Source of the DNA: JBJXHB01 sp046160725
GTDB taxonomy: Bacteria > Pseudomonadota > Gammaproteobacteria > Burkholderiales > Burkholderiaceae_C
Direction of reading: 5' to 3'
NCBI GenBank assembly: GCA_046160725.1
Contig: JBJXHB010000393.1
Location: forward strand, 1-15,705
Length of the DNA stretch: 15,705 nucleotides
In this document: piece by piece, positions 1 through 6,353 of the stretch
Layout: every line of letters begins with the position of its first letter
How positions within the stretch are numbered: the first letter of the stretch is position 1
Program-made: the position numbers and the translations under genes
Notes under the pieces: generated by a model
The model's input: only the letters and a program-made list of their open reading frames with translations
Databases searched by the model: none
What the model was told of the DNA's origin: nothing

Positions 1-897
1 CCTGGCGCGGGCCTTGTTGAGCGCCAGGTGCACCCGCATCGGCCCTTCGAACGGCAGCGAGTCGGGCTTGGCGCCTTGCAGAACGCGCCAGGCCAGGGCG
101 TAGAACTGGCGGGTCAGTTCCACCGGGTCGGGCCCGTAGCCCATCAGGCCGCCGCGCCGCGCCGCGTGGGGCCACTCGTACATGTCCGCCAGTCGCGCCT
201 CGGTGGCCAGCTCGATCAGCTGCGGGCTGATGCTGGCCAGAAACGAGCCGACATGCTGGTACAGGCCGACGGCCTTGACGCGGCGGGCCAGCGCCAGCGC
301 GGCCGGCAGGTCGGTGAGGTCGTCGCACCAGCTGGTGTGCAGCTCCAGGCCCAGCCGCAGCGCACCCTCTTCCATGGCCTGGCCGCCGGGTCGGTTGCGG
401 AACCGTGGTTCGGCCACCATCAGCACCCGCGCGCCGCGCGGCAGGCAACTGGCCAGCAGCTCCAGCCGCTTCAGGCTCATGGGCGTCGAGAGCATGTCGA
501 TGCCCGCCAGGCGGCTGCGGTGGCCTTCGGCGGCCAGGGCGGCGAGGTCGCCGCCGTCAGCGCTCAGGCCATAGGCGATCACCGGCACTCCGGTGGTGGC
601 GGGCACGGCGATTCGCGCCACGTCACCGGAGATCAGAAGAATCTCGGCGCCTTCGGCCACCAGTTCGCGCGCCAACTGCGGCACCTTGTCCCGGTCGCCG
701 GCGGCGGAACGTACCACCAGCACGAAGTCGCGCCCTTCGGCGGCGCCTTGCTCCTTGAGCAACTGGACGGCGCGCTGCCGGGCCTGTTCGGTGAAGGTGC
801 CGCCCCACAGGATGCCGATGCGGCGCACCCGGCCCTGCGCCGCCACCGGCCCGGCGACGGCCGCCGCCGTGGCCAGCGCCATCTCGCGTCGTCTCAA
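1..897 (-). CDS. ABC transporter substrate-binding protein, ABC_sub_bind (TrpX-like) family, 3' end cut by window edge
   Basis: The minus strand is open from about 897 to base 1 and gives 299 codons of a periplasmic solute-binding protein. Family features seen include RIGILWGGTF near the N-terminus, an ILLISGD segment, a GVPVIAYGLS segment, MYEWPHAARRGGLMGYGPD, and a PDSLPFEGP-type segment followed by LALNKARA near the missing C-terminus. The family is usually about 320 residues, so roughly 20 are missing. I place the start at TTG 897: it gives MRRREMALATAAAVAGPVAAQ, a proper signal peptide (basic n-region, short hydrophobic core, Ala-X-Ala), and GAGGTG lies 5 nt upstream. The ATG at 882 would leave a signal peptide without a basic n-region. 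Such proteins deliver small ligands to an inner-membrane ABC importer, but no permease or ATPase gene is visible and the substrate cannot be told. The family call is strong; the start is moderate. Confidence 0.85.
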   Translation of the reverse strand, partial: MRRREMALATAAAVAGPVAAQGRVRRIGILWGGTFTEQARQRAVQLLKEQGAAEGRDFVLVVRSAAGDRDKVPQLARELVAEGAEILLISGDVARIAVPATTGVPVIAYGLSADGGDLAALAAEGHRSRLAGIDMLSTPMSLKRLELLASCLPRGARVLMVAEPRFRNRPGGQAMEEGALRLGLELHTSWCDDLTDLPAALALARRVKAVGLYQHVGSFLASISPQLIELATEARLADMYEWPHAARRGGLMGYGPDPVELTRQFYALAWRVLQGAKPDSLPFEGPMRVHLALNKARAR

Positions 898-962
898 TCG
901 ATCACCTCGTCGGCGCACGCGGTCACGCGGCTGAAGTCTTCCGACCACATCGGCTGCGACAT
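894..962 (-). CDS. possible 22-codon upstream ORF overlapping the start of the ABC-binding protein gene
   Basis: A short frame begins ATG at 962 (MSQPMWSEDFSR...) and ends in TGA at 896-894. The stop shares bases with the proposed TTG start of the ABC substrate-binding gene (TTGA). Its last codons contain the GAGGTG that would serve as that gene's Shine-Dalgarno sequence. This is the layout of a translationally coupled leader ORF. There is no clear ribosome binding site for the small ORF itself, and I recognise no family, so it may be chance. The frame also stays open back to the stop codon of the next gene upstream. Confidence 0.2.
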   Translation of the reverse strand: MSQPMWSEDFSRVTACADEVID

Positions 963-1064
963 CGGGGCCGTGCCGGGGTGGGCCGCGCCATCGATCACGG
1001 CATGGCGTCGCGCATTGTGGTGGATCGCGGCCGGCGGCGCGGCCTCGGGCGGCGGTGCGCCGCG

Positions 1065-1664
1065 TCAGCGCGTGGCCAGCGGGTACCAGTAGCCGTTGCT
1101 GGCCAGCACGTGGTACCGGCCACTGGCATCCACATGGAAGGTCTGCCCCTGGTGGCGATGGGTGGTGTTGGGCTGCCAGGTGTGGGGCAGCTGCAGTGCG
1201 ACGCCGCCAGGGGCGACGTAGCTGCTCTGTCCCAGCAGGCCGCGGCCGGCCTCCTGTTGGTTCGCGAAATAGCCGTCGCGATGGGCCTGCTGGGCCTGGC
1301 CGCGCTGGGCTTCGGCCTGGCGCAGGCCCTGCACCGCGGCATGCTCGCGCTGGGCGATGCCGGCCTCGGTCTGGCGCAGGTGGGCCATGCCCTGGGCGCT
1401 GAAGCCGTTGGTGTAGATGTACTGGTAGGTGAAGGTCGGGTAGTCCATGGCCGGGCGGCCACCGGTGCGCTGCAGGTATTGCTGCCAGGCGGCCTGCACG
1501 GCCGGGTCGCGCATGCGCTGCTGGACGTTGTCGTTGACCATCTGCTGGCCGCGGGCGATGTTGGCGTTCATCGCCTGGATCGACTGCTGCAGCATGGCGT
1601 TCAGGTCCTGGGCGGTGGCGCTGGCGGCAGCCAGGGTCAGGCAGGCGACGGCGAGGATACGCAT
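1065..1664 (-). CDS. secreted Gln-rich hypothetical protein
   Basis: This encodes a 199-aa protein of no family I recognise. ATG 1664 is chosen because it opens a clean Sec signal peptide (MRILAVACLTLAAASATA, likely cleavage after residue 18) and is preceded by GGAG at a 5-nt spacing; upstream in-frame Met codons lack both. The mature part starts with a helical Gln/Asn/Met-rich stretch (LNAMLQQSIQAMNANIARGQ). Next come an aromatic patch (YPTFTYQYIYTNGF) and an Ala/Gln/Glu-rich helical middle (about residues 95-140). The C-terminal region, about 50 aa, is rich in His and aromatic residues and ends FHVDASGRYHVLASNGYWYPLATR-like, suggesting a small beta domain. No transmembrane segment follows the signal, so it is likely periplasmic or exported. 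It lies upstream of the ABC-binding gene on the same strand. Confidence 0.7.
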   Translation of the reverse strand: MRILAVACLTLAAASATAQDLNAMLQQSIQAMNANIARGQQMVNDNVQQRMRDPAVQAAWQQYLQRTGGRPAMDYPTFTYQYIYTNGFSAQGMAHLRQTEAGIAQREHAAVQGLRQAEAQRGQAQQAHRDGYFANQQEAGRGLLGQSSYVAPGGVALQLPHTWQPNTTHRHQGQTFHVDASGRYHVLASNGYWYPLATR

Positions 1665-1750
1665 GGCGGCTCCGTTGGGTTTGCGTGCGGTTGGCATGGC
1701 ACGCATGTTGTCGCGGCGCCGTTTGGCAGGCATTAGCCGCCGGTGGGGCG

Positions 1751-1778
1751 GGCACCCCCCCGGTTCAAGGGGGGTGCC
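1751..1778 (-). terminator. GC-rich hairpin after the two-gene small-protein operon
   Basis: There is a perfect 10-bp inverted repeat, GGCACCCCCC at 1751-1760 and GGGGGGTGCC at 1769-1778, with an 8-nt loop. It begins 7 bp beyond the stop codon of the minus-strand gene at 1786-2097. Position and stem stability suggest a transcription end, but no U-tract follows on either strand. It may need Rho, or serve as an RNA 3'-end stabiliser. Confidence 0.55.
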
Positions 1779-1785
1779 TGTCCGG

Positions 1786-2097
1786 TCACAGGCGCGTGAC
1801 GCCGGTGAGGTGGCCGACGAAGGTGCCGTTCACATACAGCGCACCTTCGGGTGCGCCAGCCTCGGCATGGAACTCCAGCAGGGCCTCGACGTCGTCGCGG
1901 ACGGCGGCCGCCTCGTGTGCGGCGGCGCGGGCCTCGGCCTCGGCCAGGCGGCGGGCCATCCGGTCCAGGCCGGCGCCGGCGGCCTGCAGCAGGTCGGCCA
2001 GCATGCGCCGCAGGCCCTGCAGCGGCCCCAGGGCGGCGCCCCGGCGGCTGCGCGCAGGCCCGGGTGGGGCGGGGTACATCGTGAGCATCTTGTCCAT
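1786..2097 (-). CDS. small hypothetical protein with Ala-rich helical middle
   Basis: This encodes a 103-aa protein starting MDKMLTMYPAPPGPARS. ATG 2097 is favoured by GAGGAG about 7 nt upstream; an in-frame ATG at 2130 sits inside a hairpin and has no such signal. Residues about 24-80 are Ala/Arg/Glu/Leu-rich and should form long amphipathic helices (LADLLQAAGAGLDRMARRLA, then EAEARAAAHEAAAV). The C-terminus (ALYVNGTFVGHLTGVTRL) looks like a short beta hairpin. There is no signal peptide, membrane segment or Cys pattern. It follows the 56-aa gene by 45 bp and probably shares its transcript. I do not recognise a family. Confidence 0.6.
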   Translation of the reverse strand: MDKMLTMYPAPPGPARSRRGAALGPLQGLRRMLADLLQAAGAGLDRMARRLAEAEARAAAHEAAAVRDDVEALLEFHAEAGAPEGALYVNGTFVGHLTGVTRL

Positions 2098-2109
2098 GGT
2101 GATCTCCTC

Positions 2110-2128
2110 GGCCCGCCCATGGCGGGCC
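2110..2128 (-). other. hairpin just upstream of the 103-aa gene's ribosome binding site
   Basis: GGCCCGCC (2110-2117) and GGCGGGCC (2121-2128) form an 8-bp stem with a 3-nt loop. It lies between the two small genes and ends next to the GAGGAG of the downstream one. It could tune translation or mRNA stability of the 103-aa gene. In DNA this G+C-rich, short perfect stems also arise by chance. Confidence 0.3.
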
Positions 2129-2142
2129 ATGACGTCATCGGT

Positions 2143-2313
2143 TCAGGGGCTGTGTCGGTGCAGGTGCTGCAGTTCCTGGCGCAGCGCCTGTGCGGCATGG
2201 CGGCGCTGCGCGCCGGCGGCTCGGCCGTGCGGGCCGGCCAGGCGCCGCTGCGCGAAGGCGACCAGCGGATTGCGCGGCTTGCACATCGGGACGGTGATCG
2301 ACAGCTTCTTCAT
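2143..2313 (-). CDS. small basic KPRNP-type protein
   Basis: This encodes a 56-aa Arg/His/Gln-rich protein that begins MKKLSITVPMCKPRNPLVAF and continues with basic, probably helical sequence to a C-terminus rich in Gln and His. ATG 2313 is well supported by AAGGAG at a 5-nt spacing; a longer in-frame extension to 2397 lacks a site and would run through the terminator. From memory, small proteins with a KPRNP-L/F-V core followed by basic helical sequence recur in Burkholderiales as uncharacterised proteins; I know no function. It is first in a two-gene operon with the 103-aa protein. A strong terminator lies only about 37 bp upstream, so expression may depend on read-through (see the leader region). 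Confidence 0.6.
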   Translation of the reverse strand: MKKLSITVPMCKPRNPLVAFAQRRLAGPHGRAAGAQRRHAAQALRQELQHLHRHSP

Positions 2314-2349
2314 GGGGACTCCTTCAACGGGGTGGGTGTGAAATGAAAA

Positions 2350-2380
2350 ACGGCTCGGGGACCGAAGCCTCCCGAGCCGT
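2350..2380 (-). terminator. intrinsic terminator upstream of the small-protein operon
   Basis: Read on the minus strand, ACGGCTCGGG at 2380-2371 pairs with a 3' arm at 2359-2350 (9-10 bp, 11-nt loop) and is followed at once by TTTTTCATTT. A G+C-rich stem plus a run of five T is a textbook Rho-independent terminator, active in the minus direction only. It lies 27 bp after the stop of a 19-codon ORF and about 37 bp before the ATG of the 56-aa protein gene, so it acts either as the end of a small transcript or as an attenuator. Confidence 0.75.
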
Positions 2381-2406
2381 GCCACCGGCGGACCCATGCG
2401 GATGCA

Positions 2407-2466
2407 TCAGTCGGCGGCGGTCTCCTCACGGGCGCGGGCTGCGGCGGCAGCGGAACGGAACGACAT
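2407..2466 (-). CDS. possible 19-aa Ala/Arg-rich leader peptide
   Basis: ATG 2466 opens a 19-codon frame, MSFRSAAAAARAREETAAD, stopping at TGA 2407. Eight of 19 residues are alanine, five of them consecutive. It lies between a promoter-like sequence (2505-2532) and an intrinsic terminator (2350-2380), the layout of a leader-peptide attenuator or of a small mRNA. There is no obvious Shine-Dalgarno sequence, which lowers confidence; the transcript could instead be non-coding. Confidence 0.3.
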   Translation of the reverse strand: MSFRSAAAAARAREETAAD

Positions 2467-2504
2467 CGGGATCAAGTGGGGGGCAACAGGCAGGAGAAGG
2501 CGCG

Positions 2505-2532
2505 ATGATAAAGGCGTTTTTATCTTGCGCAA
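2505..2532 (-). promoter_or_regulatory. candidate sigma-70 promoter for the leader/small-protein operon
   Basis: On the minus strand TTGCGC (2532-2527) and TATCAT (2510-2505) are separated by 16 bp in an A+T-rich patch, which stands out in this G+C-rich window. The -10 matches TATAAT at 5 of 6 bases; the -35 is weak (3 of 6). Initiation near 2498 would give about 150 nt to the terminator at 2350. The 300-bp spacer 2314-2613 otherwise holds only the small ORF, the terminator and the hairpin at its right end. Confidence 0.4.
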
Positions 2533-2597
2533 GTGGCGAGCATCACTTGAATACGGGATGTGTCGCCGGCGCCACAGCGCGTGCCGGCGCGGGCACG

Positions 2598-2618
2598 GCT
2601 GACCGCGACAGGGTCAGC
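2598..2618 (-). terminator. hairpin overlapping the stop codon of the HTH gene
   Basis: GCTGACC (2598-2604) and GGTCAGC (2612-2618) form a perfect 7-bp stem with a 7-nt loop. It spans the TGA of the minus-strand HTH gene (2616-2614). It could mark the transcript end of the permease/HTH unit, but there is no T-run after it. Confidence 0.3.
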
Positions 2619-3180
2619 GCTTCTTCTTCAGCGGGGCCACGCCGCGCTGAGACTGCAGCCACAGCGCCTGGGCCTCGCCGGTGGCGCCGGGCCCGGGTGC
2701 GGCCGCGGGCGGCGCGGGCGGCGGCGTCAGCACCTCGCCCAGCAGGTCCAGCAGCCGGGTGCGGGCGCGCTGCGGATGGCGCCGGTAGTAGCTCAGCACC
2801 AGCCCGACGATGAAGCGCTCGTCGTCGTCCTGCGGCACGCTGGGCGTGGCGGAAGGCTCCGGCAGCGGCTCTTCCGTCGGCCGGATGCGCAGCGGCTCGT
2901 CACGCGGCTGGTCCATCCAGCCGGCCGGCTTGCGGCAGCGCTGCTCGAACTGCCGCGCCAGGCGCTCGCCGATCTGGCGCGAGCGGGCCTTGATCTGGCT
3001 CCAGTAGCTGGGCTGGATCAGCAGCTGCTCTGCAAAACGGCGCTCCAGCCCGCGCAGCGTCGCGGCGTCGGGATGACGCACGGTGGCCTGCACGAACTCA
3101 TCAAACAGCCGCAAGGCGTTGTCGAACCGCACTTGCGCAAGATCGGCCGCCGTGCGGCCCTCGGGGAGCATGGCCGGCAT
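2614..3180 (-). CDS. Cro/C1-like helix-turn-helix protein
   Basis: This encodes a 188-aa protein, probably a DNA-binding regulator. Residues about 18-95 resemble a phage-repressor-type fold: a first helix (RFDNALRLFDEFVQATV), then a likely helix-turn-helix (LERRFAEQLLIQPSYWSQIK), then ARSRQIGERLARQFEQRC and the KPAGWMDQP turn that often ends such domains (compare GLPEGWLDQ-type endings in XRE proteins). Residues 96-120 are a Pro/Glu linker, 121-152 are helical, and the tail is Pro/Ala-rich ending in LKKKR. ATG 3180 is the first Met of the conserved-looking part; no good ribosome binding site is seen, and ATG 3171 is possible. It follows the permease gene by 59 bp on the same strand and may be co-transcribed, which would make the permease a candidate target. 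Confidence 0.65.
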   Translation of the reverse strand: MPAMLPEGRTAADLAQVRFDNALRLFDEFVQATVRHPDAATLRGLERRFAEQLLIQPSYWSQIKARSRQIGERLARQFEQRCRKPAGWMDQPRDEPLRIRPTEEPLPEPSATPSVPQDDDERFIVGLVLSYYRRHPQRARTRLLDLLGEVLTPPPAPPAAAPGPGATGEAQALWLQSQRGVAPLKKKR

Positions 3181-3239
3181 GATAAAGGCCCCAAGCGCCT
3201 CGGATGTCGGCTCGTTTCCCTGGCGGACGCCGGCCGTGG

Positions 3240-4187
3240 TCAATCGACCTGCGCCGGGCTGTCGCGCGCCGGGCCGCTGGCGAATTGGGCCCAGGCCACG
3301 CCCGCCAGCGTGACGGCCGCGCCGACCAGCTTGATGGTGCTGAAGCGCTCGCCGGTGTACAGCCAGCCGCCGACGCCGGCCACCAGCGGCATCAGGTACA
3401 TCAGCGGCGCGGTCCGTGCCACGCCGCGGCGCTCGTTGACCCAGCCCCACACCAGCCAGCCCAGGAAGGCCGACACCAGGCCCGCCCACAGCAGCAGGAA
3501 CCAGTCCATCGGCGCCAGCCGGCCCCAGGGCAGGCCCCAGGCCACACCGGCGGTCAACAGCACCACCGGCACGCTGCCGGCCACCGTGGCATAGGCCATC
3601 ACGGCCACGCCGCCGTGGCGCTGGATCAGCGGCTTGGACATCACGGTGTAGTACGAGAACAGCGACGATGCGAACAGCATCACCAGGTCACCCCCGGTGG
3701 CGGCCCACTGCCGGCCCACCAGCTTGTCGGACATGAAGGCCAGCACGCCCAGGCAGGCCAGGGCCACACCCAGCACCTGGCCGCGAGCCAGCCGCTCGAT
3801 GCGCGCCGCGTGCAGGATCAGCAGCGTGAAGACCGGCCCGCAGGACAGGATCAAGGCACTGGAAAAGGCCGTGGACCAGTGGACGCCAAAGGTCACCAGC
3901 GAGACGTGCAGGCCGTGGCCGATCACGCCCAGCCCGGCCAGGCGCCAGGCATCGGCCCGTGGCAGGCGCAGCCAGCGGCCGCGCGTGACCACCAACAGCA
4001 GCGCCACGGCGCAGGTCGGCATCATCAGGTAGCGGGCGAACAAGAAGCCCTCTGGCGGCAGCACCTGGAACAGCACCTTCTGCACCGCGAAATTGGCGCC
4101 CCAGACCACCACGGTGACCAGCCCCGCCAGCAGCGCAAGCTGCTGGGTGCCGCTGGTCGGCGGCCCGTGGGCAGGAGAGGGGATCAT
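3240..4187 (-). CDS. EamA/DMT-family permease
   Basis: This encodes a 315-aa inner-membrane protein with two tandem EamA repeats and about ten transmembrane helices. Repeat 1 begins LALLAGLVTVVVWGANFAVQK, the typical WG-N-F entry, and runs through FARYLMMP and ALILSCGPVFTLLI. Repeat 2 starts near GGDLVMLFASSLFSYYTVMSK and includes the FLGWLVWGWVNERRGVARTAPLMYLMP-type block and GERFSTIKLVGAAVTLAGV. Length is normal for the family. Members export or exchange amino acids, metabolites or drugs, so the substrate cannot be predicted. ATG 4187 is just upstream of the first helix; the frame continues further upstream without family-like sequence. The gene is divergent from the DKNYY lipoprotein gene. 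Confidence 0.88.
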   Translation of the reverse strand: MIPSPAHGPPTSGTQQLALLAGLVTVVVWGANFAVQKVLFQVLPPEGFLFARYLMMPTCAVALLLVVTRGRWLRLPRADAWRLAGLGVIGHGLHVSLVTFGVHWSTAFSSALILSCGPVFTLLILHAARIERLARGQVLGVALACLGVLAFMSDKLVGRQWAATGGDLVMLFASSLFSYYTVMSKPLIQRHGGVAVMAYATVAGSVPVVLLTAGVAWGLPWGRLAPMDWFLLLWAGLVSAFLGWLVWGWVNERRGVARTAPLMYLMPLVAGVGGWLYTGERFSTIKLVGAAVTLAGVAWAQFASGPARDSPAQVD

Positions 4188-4388
4188 GCGGACGATTGTG
4201 CGGGCCGAGCCCGCCGCACCGTCCCGACCCGGCCCTGAAACCAATGAATCCATAGCGCCGGTGCGGCGCCATACGGACGCGACCGCGCCGCATGACCATG
4301 ACGGCTTCCGTCCCCGTGTGCCTGCCATGTCCGATGCTGTTGTCTCCGCCCTGCCGCTGCCGCCCTTCAGCGCCGCAAGCGACGCCCG
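4188..4388. other. divergent intergenic region between the permease and DKNYY genes
   Basis: These 201 bp separate two divergently transcribed genes and should hold both promoters. The only A+T-richer patch is near 4238-4255 (AAACCAATGAATCCATAG). I see no convincing -35/-10 pair, and no copy of the TTGGA direct repeat found further right. Confidence 0.4.
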
Positions 4389-5312
4389 ATGCGCCGCCTG
4401 CTGACCGCCGTCGCCCGCGCGCTGGCCGCGGTCGTCACGCTCGGCCTGCCGGCTCTGTTCCTGTCCGGCTGCGACCGCAAGACCGGGCAAGCCTGGACCC
4501 AGGTGGACGGCCGCTGGCACTACGAGGACCGCATGTTTGAGGCCGCCGACCCGGCGGGCTTTACGCCCATCGACGGCCGCTTTGCGCGCGATGGCCGCCA
4601 TGGGTACTACCGCGGCCAGCGCATCGAGGCCAGCAACGGCGCCAGCTTCGAGGTGCTGGGCGACCACGAGGCCCGAGACAAACGCGCCGTCTACTACGCC
4701 GACACCTACCGCAAGGGCCAGGAGTACTACATGGTGCGGCATGTCCGCGTGTTCGAGATCGAAGGCGCAGACCCGCTGCGCTACCGGCCGCTGGCGCATC
4801 GCTATGCCAGCGACGGGCAACGCGTCTTCAAGCAGGGCCAGCCGATTCGGGTACGCGACGCTGCAAGTTTCGCAGCGCTGACGCCACGCCTGTCGCGCGA
4901 TGCGAAGCGGGGCTACTTTGAGGACATCGAGATTGCCGACAGCGACGGCGCCAGTTTTCAGATCGTCGATGTGCATGACGACGCCTGGGTGCGCGACCGC
5001 CAGCGCGCCTGGCATGTGCGCTACGGTCAGCCCGCGGCCGGCGAGCCGCCGCAACGCGAGGTCCGGCTTCTCGCCGGCGCCGACGCCGCCGCGCTGCGGC
5101 CACTGGGCCGCGAATACGCCAGCGACGGGCGCCGTGTGTGGTGGCGCGGCCAAGCGGTGGCCGGAGCCGAGGCGGCCAGCTTCACGGTGCTTGGTGAGCC
5201 GGCAGCGGCGAGTCCTGCCCATGTCGATGCCGACGCCGCAGCCGAGGCGCCGGACGCGCGCGACGCCCGCGCCAGCTTCAGGCGCGGACGCCGGGTGGAG
5301 GGCCGATCGTGA
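4389..5312 (+). CDS. DKNYY-repeat lipoprotein
   Basis: This encodes a 307-aa exported protein. The N-terminus has a basic start, a hydrophobic core and a lipobox ending LSGC, so it is probably a lipoprotein. The body carries DKNYY-type units: FARDGRHGYYRGQRIEASNG, RDKRAVYYADTYRKG, YASDGQRVFKQGQPI, LSRDAKRGYFEDIEI and YASDGRRVWWRGQAV. Each has the Asp-Lys/Gly-Arg-X-Tyr/Val-aromatic core followed by a strand and a 'DxxSFxxL' step. DKNYY proteins are typically secreted or surface proteins of unknown function. The last 45 residues are Ala/Asp/Arg-rich and low complexity. The gene overlaps the next one by GTGA, so the two are probably translated together. Confidence 0.8.
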   Translation: MRRLLTAVARALAAVVTLGLPALFLSGCDRKTGQAWTQVDGRWHYEDRMFEAADPAGFTPIDGRFARDGRHGYYRGQRIEASNGASFEVLGDHEARDKRAVYYADTYRKGQEYYMVRHVRVFEIEGADPLRYRPLAHRYASDGQRVFKQGQPIRVRDAASFAALTPRLSRDAKRGYFEDIEIADSDGASFQIVDVHDDAWVRDRQRAWHVRYGQPAAGEPPQREVRLLAGADAAALRPLGREYASDGRRVWWRGQAVAGAEAASFTVLGEPAAASPAHVDADAAAEAPDARDARASFRRGRRVEGRS

Positions 5313-6211
5313 GCGCACCCATGGTGGCGATGGCCGGGCTGATCGCCCTGGTGCTGCCGCTCGCCGTACCGGCGGCGACGGCGGCGCCGACGCACTCGTC
5401 ACCGAAGCGCTCGATGAAGCTCGCCACCCTGGGCGACCCGTCCTGGCAGCTCGAGCGCTACCAGGACCTTCCGGGCGCCAGCGCCGCCGGCCCTGTGCCC
5501 TGGCGCACGGGGGCCCGGCTGGTCCTGCAGGGCGACCGCCTGCTGGGCCCGCCGCCACTGGGCTGTGCGGGCGCGCGTATGTCCGTGCTGGCGGTCGAGC
5601 CTGCCGGCTTGTTCCAGGGTGGCCTGCCGGCCCCGGCCGCGGAGGCCGCCCGCCGCATCGGCCTGGGCCCGGGACCGCAGCCGACGCTGCGGATCGACTG
5701 CGACAACGCCAGCCTGGACCTGCACCTGGGCCGCGACGGCCGCTGGCGCCTGGCCATCGATGGCCGCATCGCCATCTGGCGCCGTGTCGCGGCCGCCCAC
5801 ACGCCCACGCAGGTGGTGCAGGACCTGCTGCTGCGCCACCTGGCCACCAGCGGACAGCCGTTGCTTTATCAGCAGCAGGTGGCGGCGGTCACGCACTGGC
5901 TGCACCCGCGGCTGCGCGCGGACTTTGCCGGCTATTTCCGCCACCCCTGGCCGAAGGACGAGGTGCCGCCGCTCAACGGCGACCCCTTCACCGACAGCCA
6001 GGAGCCTGTGAGCCGGATCGAGCTGCTGGCGGCCGAGACCGACGGCAGCGTGGCACGTCAGCCGCTGCGCCTGGTGTTCGATGCCGGCGCCGCCGGCAGC
6101 ACCGCCCGTCTGCTGCACTACCGGTTGCGGCGCGACGCCGGCCGCTGGCGCGTGGTGGACATCGTGGACGACCACGGTGCCAGCCTGGCCGGGCTGCTGC
6201 GCCAGCGGTGA
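5309..6211 (+). CDS. secreted protein with DUF3828-like C-terminal domain
   Basis: This encodes a 300-aa protein starting at GTG 5309, whose bases overlap the previous stop (GTGA). GGAGG about 7 nt upstream supports this start. The N-terminus (MSAPMVAMAGLIALVLPLAV...AAPTHS) is a signal peptide. Residues about 35-150 look like a small beta-barrel: GARLVLQGDRLLG, then TLRIDCDNASLDLHL, then RWRLAIDGRIAIWRR. Two cysteines (in LGCAG and IDCDN) could form a disulphide. Residues about 155-300 resemble DUF3828/NTF2-like secreted domains: a Leu-rich helix, DPFTDSQEP, and the closing strands HYRLRRDAGRWRVVDIVDDHGASLAGLLRQ. Such proteins bind small molecules or inhibit periplasmic enzymes in some cases; here the role is unknown. 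The DUF3828 match is from memory. Confidence 0.65.
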   Translation: MSAPMVAMAGLIALVLPLAVPAATAAPTHSSPKRSMKLATLGDPSWQLERYQDLPGASAAGPVPWRTGARLVLQGDRLLGPPPLGCAGARMSVLAVEPAGLFQGGLPAPAAEAARRIGLGPGPQPTLRIDCDNASLDLHLGRDGRWRLAIDGRIAIWRRVAAAHTPTQVVQDLLLRHLATSGQPLLYQQQVAAVTHWLHPRLRADFAGYFRHPWPKDEVPPLNGDPFTDSQEPVSRIELLAAETDGSVARQPLRLVFDAGAAGSTARLLHYRLRRDAGRWRVVDIVDDHGASLAGLLRQR

Positions 6212-6279
6212 GCGAATGCCCCTCGGTGCGATGGCCCACTGCATCGCTGTCCCGTCACGCCGGCGCGCCAAAGACATCG

Positions 6280-6299
6280 TTTGGATCCCGATTGGATCC
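6280..6299 (+). promoter_or_regulatory. TTGGA-N6-TTGGA direct repeat upstream of the SGNH lipoprotein gene
   Basis: TTTGGATCCCGATTGGATCC contains TTGGA at 6281 and 6292, exactly 11 bp apart, on the same face of the helix. The same arrangement lies upstream of the kelch gene (8343-8360, minus strand), including the eight bases TTTGGATC. AAGAC lies a few bases upstream in both. Direct repeats about 11 bp apart are the usual operator form of OmpR/PhoB-type winged helices, and a regulator with such a domain is encoded at 8418-10646. It lies 58 bp before the proposed ATG. Confidence 0.45.
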
Positions 6300-6353
6300 T
6301 GGCGGCGCTGCGCCCCCCTTGCCGTTGCGCCAAGAGCCGGGCACGCTTGGGCG

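Noticed and set aside
28..1092. Long plus-strand open frame at the left end
   Set aside because: It is antisense to the ABC substrate-binding gene and part of the secreted-protein gene. The translation is low complexity and resembles no family, whereas the minus frame gives a clear protein.
2505..2813. Plus-strand ATG 2505 with AGGAGAAGG 5-6 bp upstream
   Set aside because: The ribosome binding site is good, but the frame soon becomes low-complexity Ala/Arg/Pro sequence antisense to the HTH gene and overlaps the minus promoter patch. It is more likely chance.
3204..4238. 344-codon plus-strand open frame
   Set aside because: It is antisense to the EamA permease; the translation is His/Gln/Gly-rich and non-globular.
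4188..5558. Upstream in-frame extension of the permease gene to 5558
   Set aside because: The extension runs antisense through the DKNYY gene and has no family-like sequence. Permeases of this family start just before the first helix.
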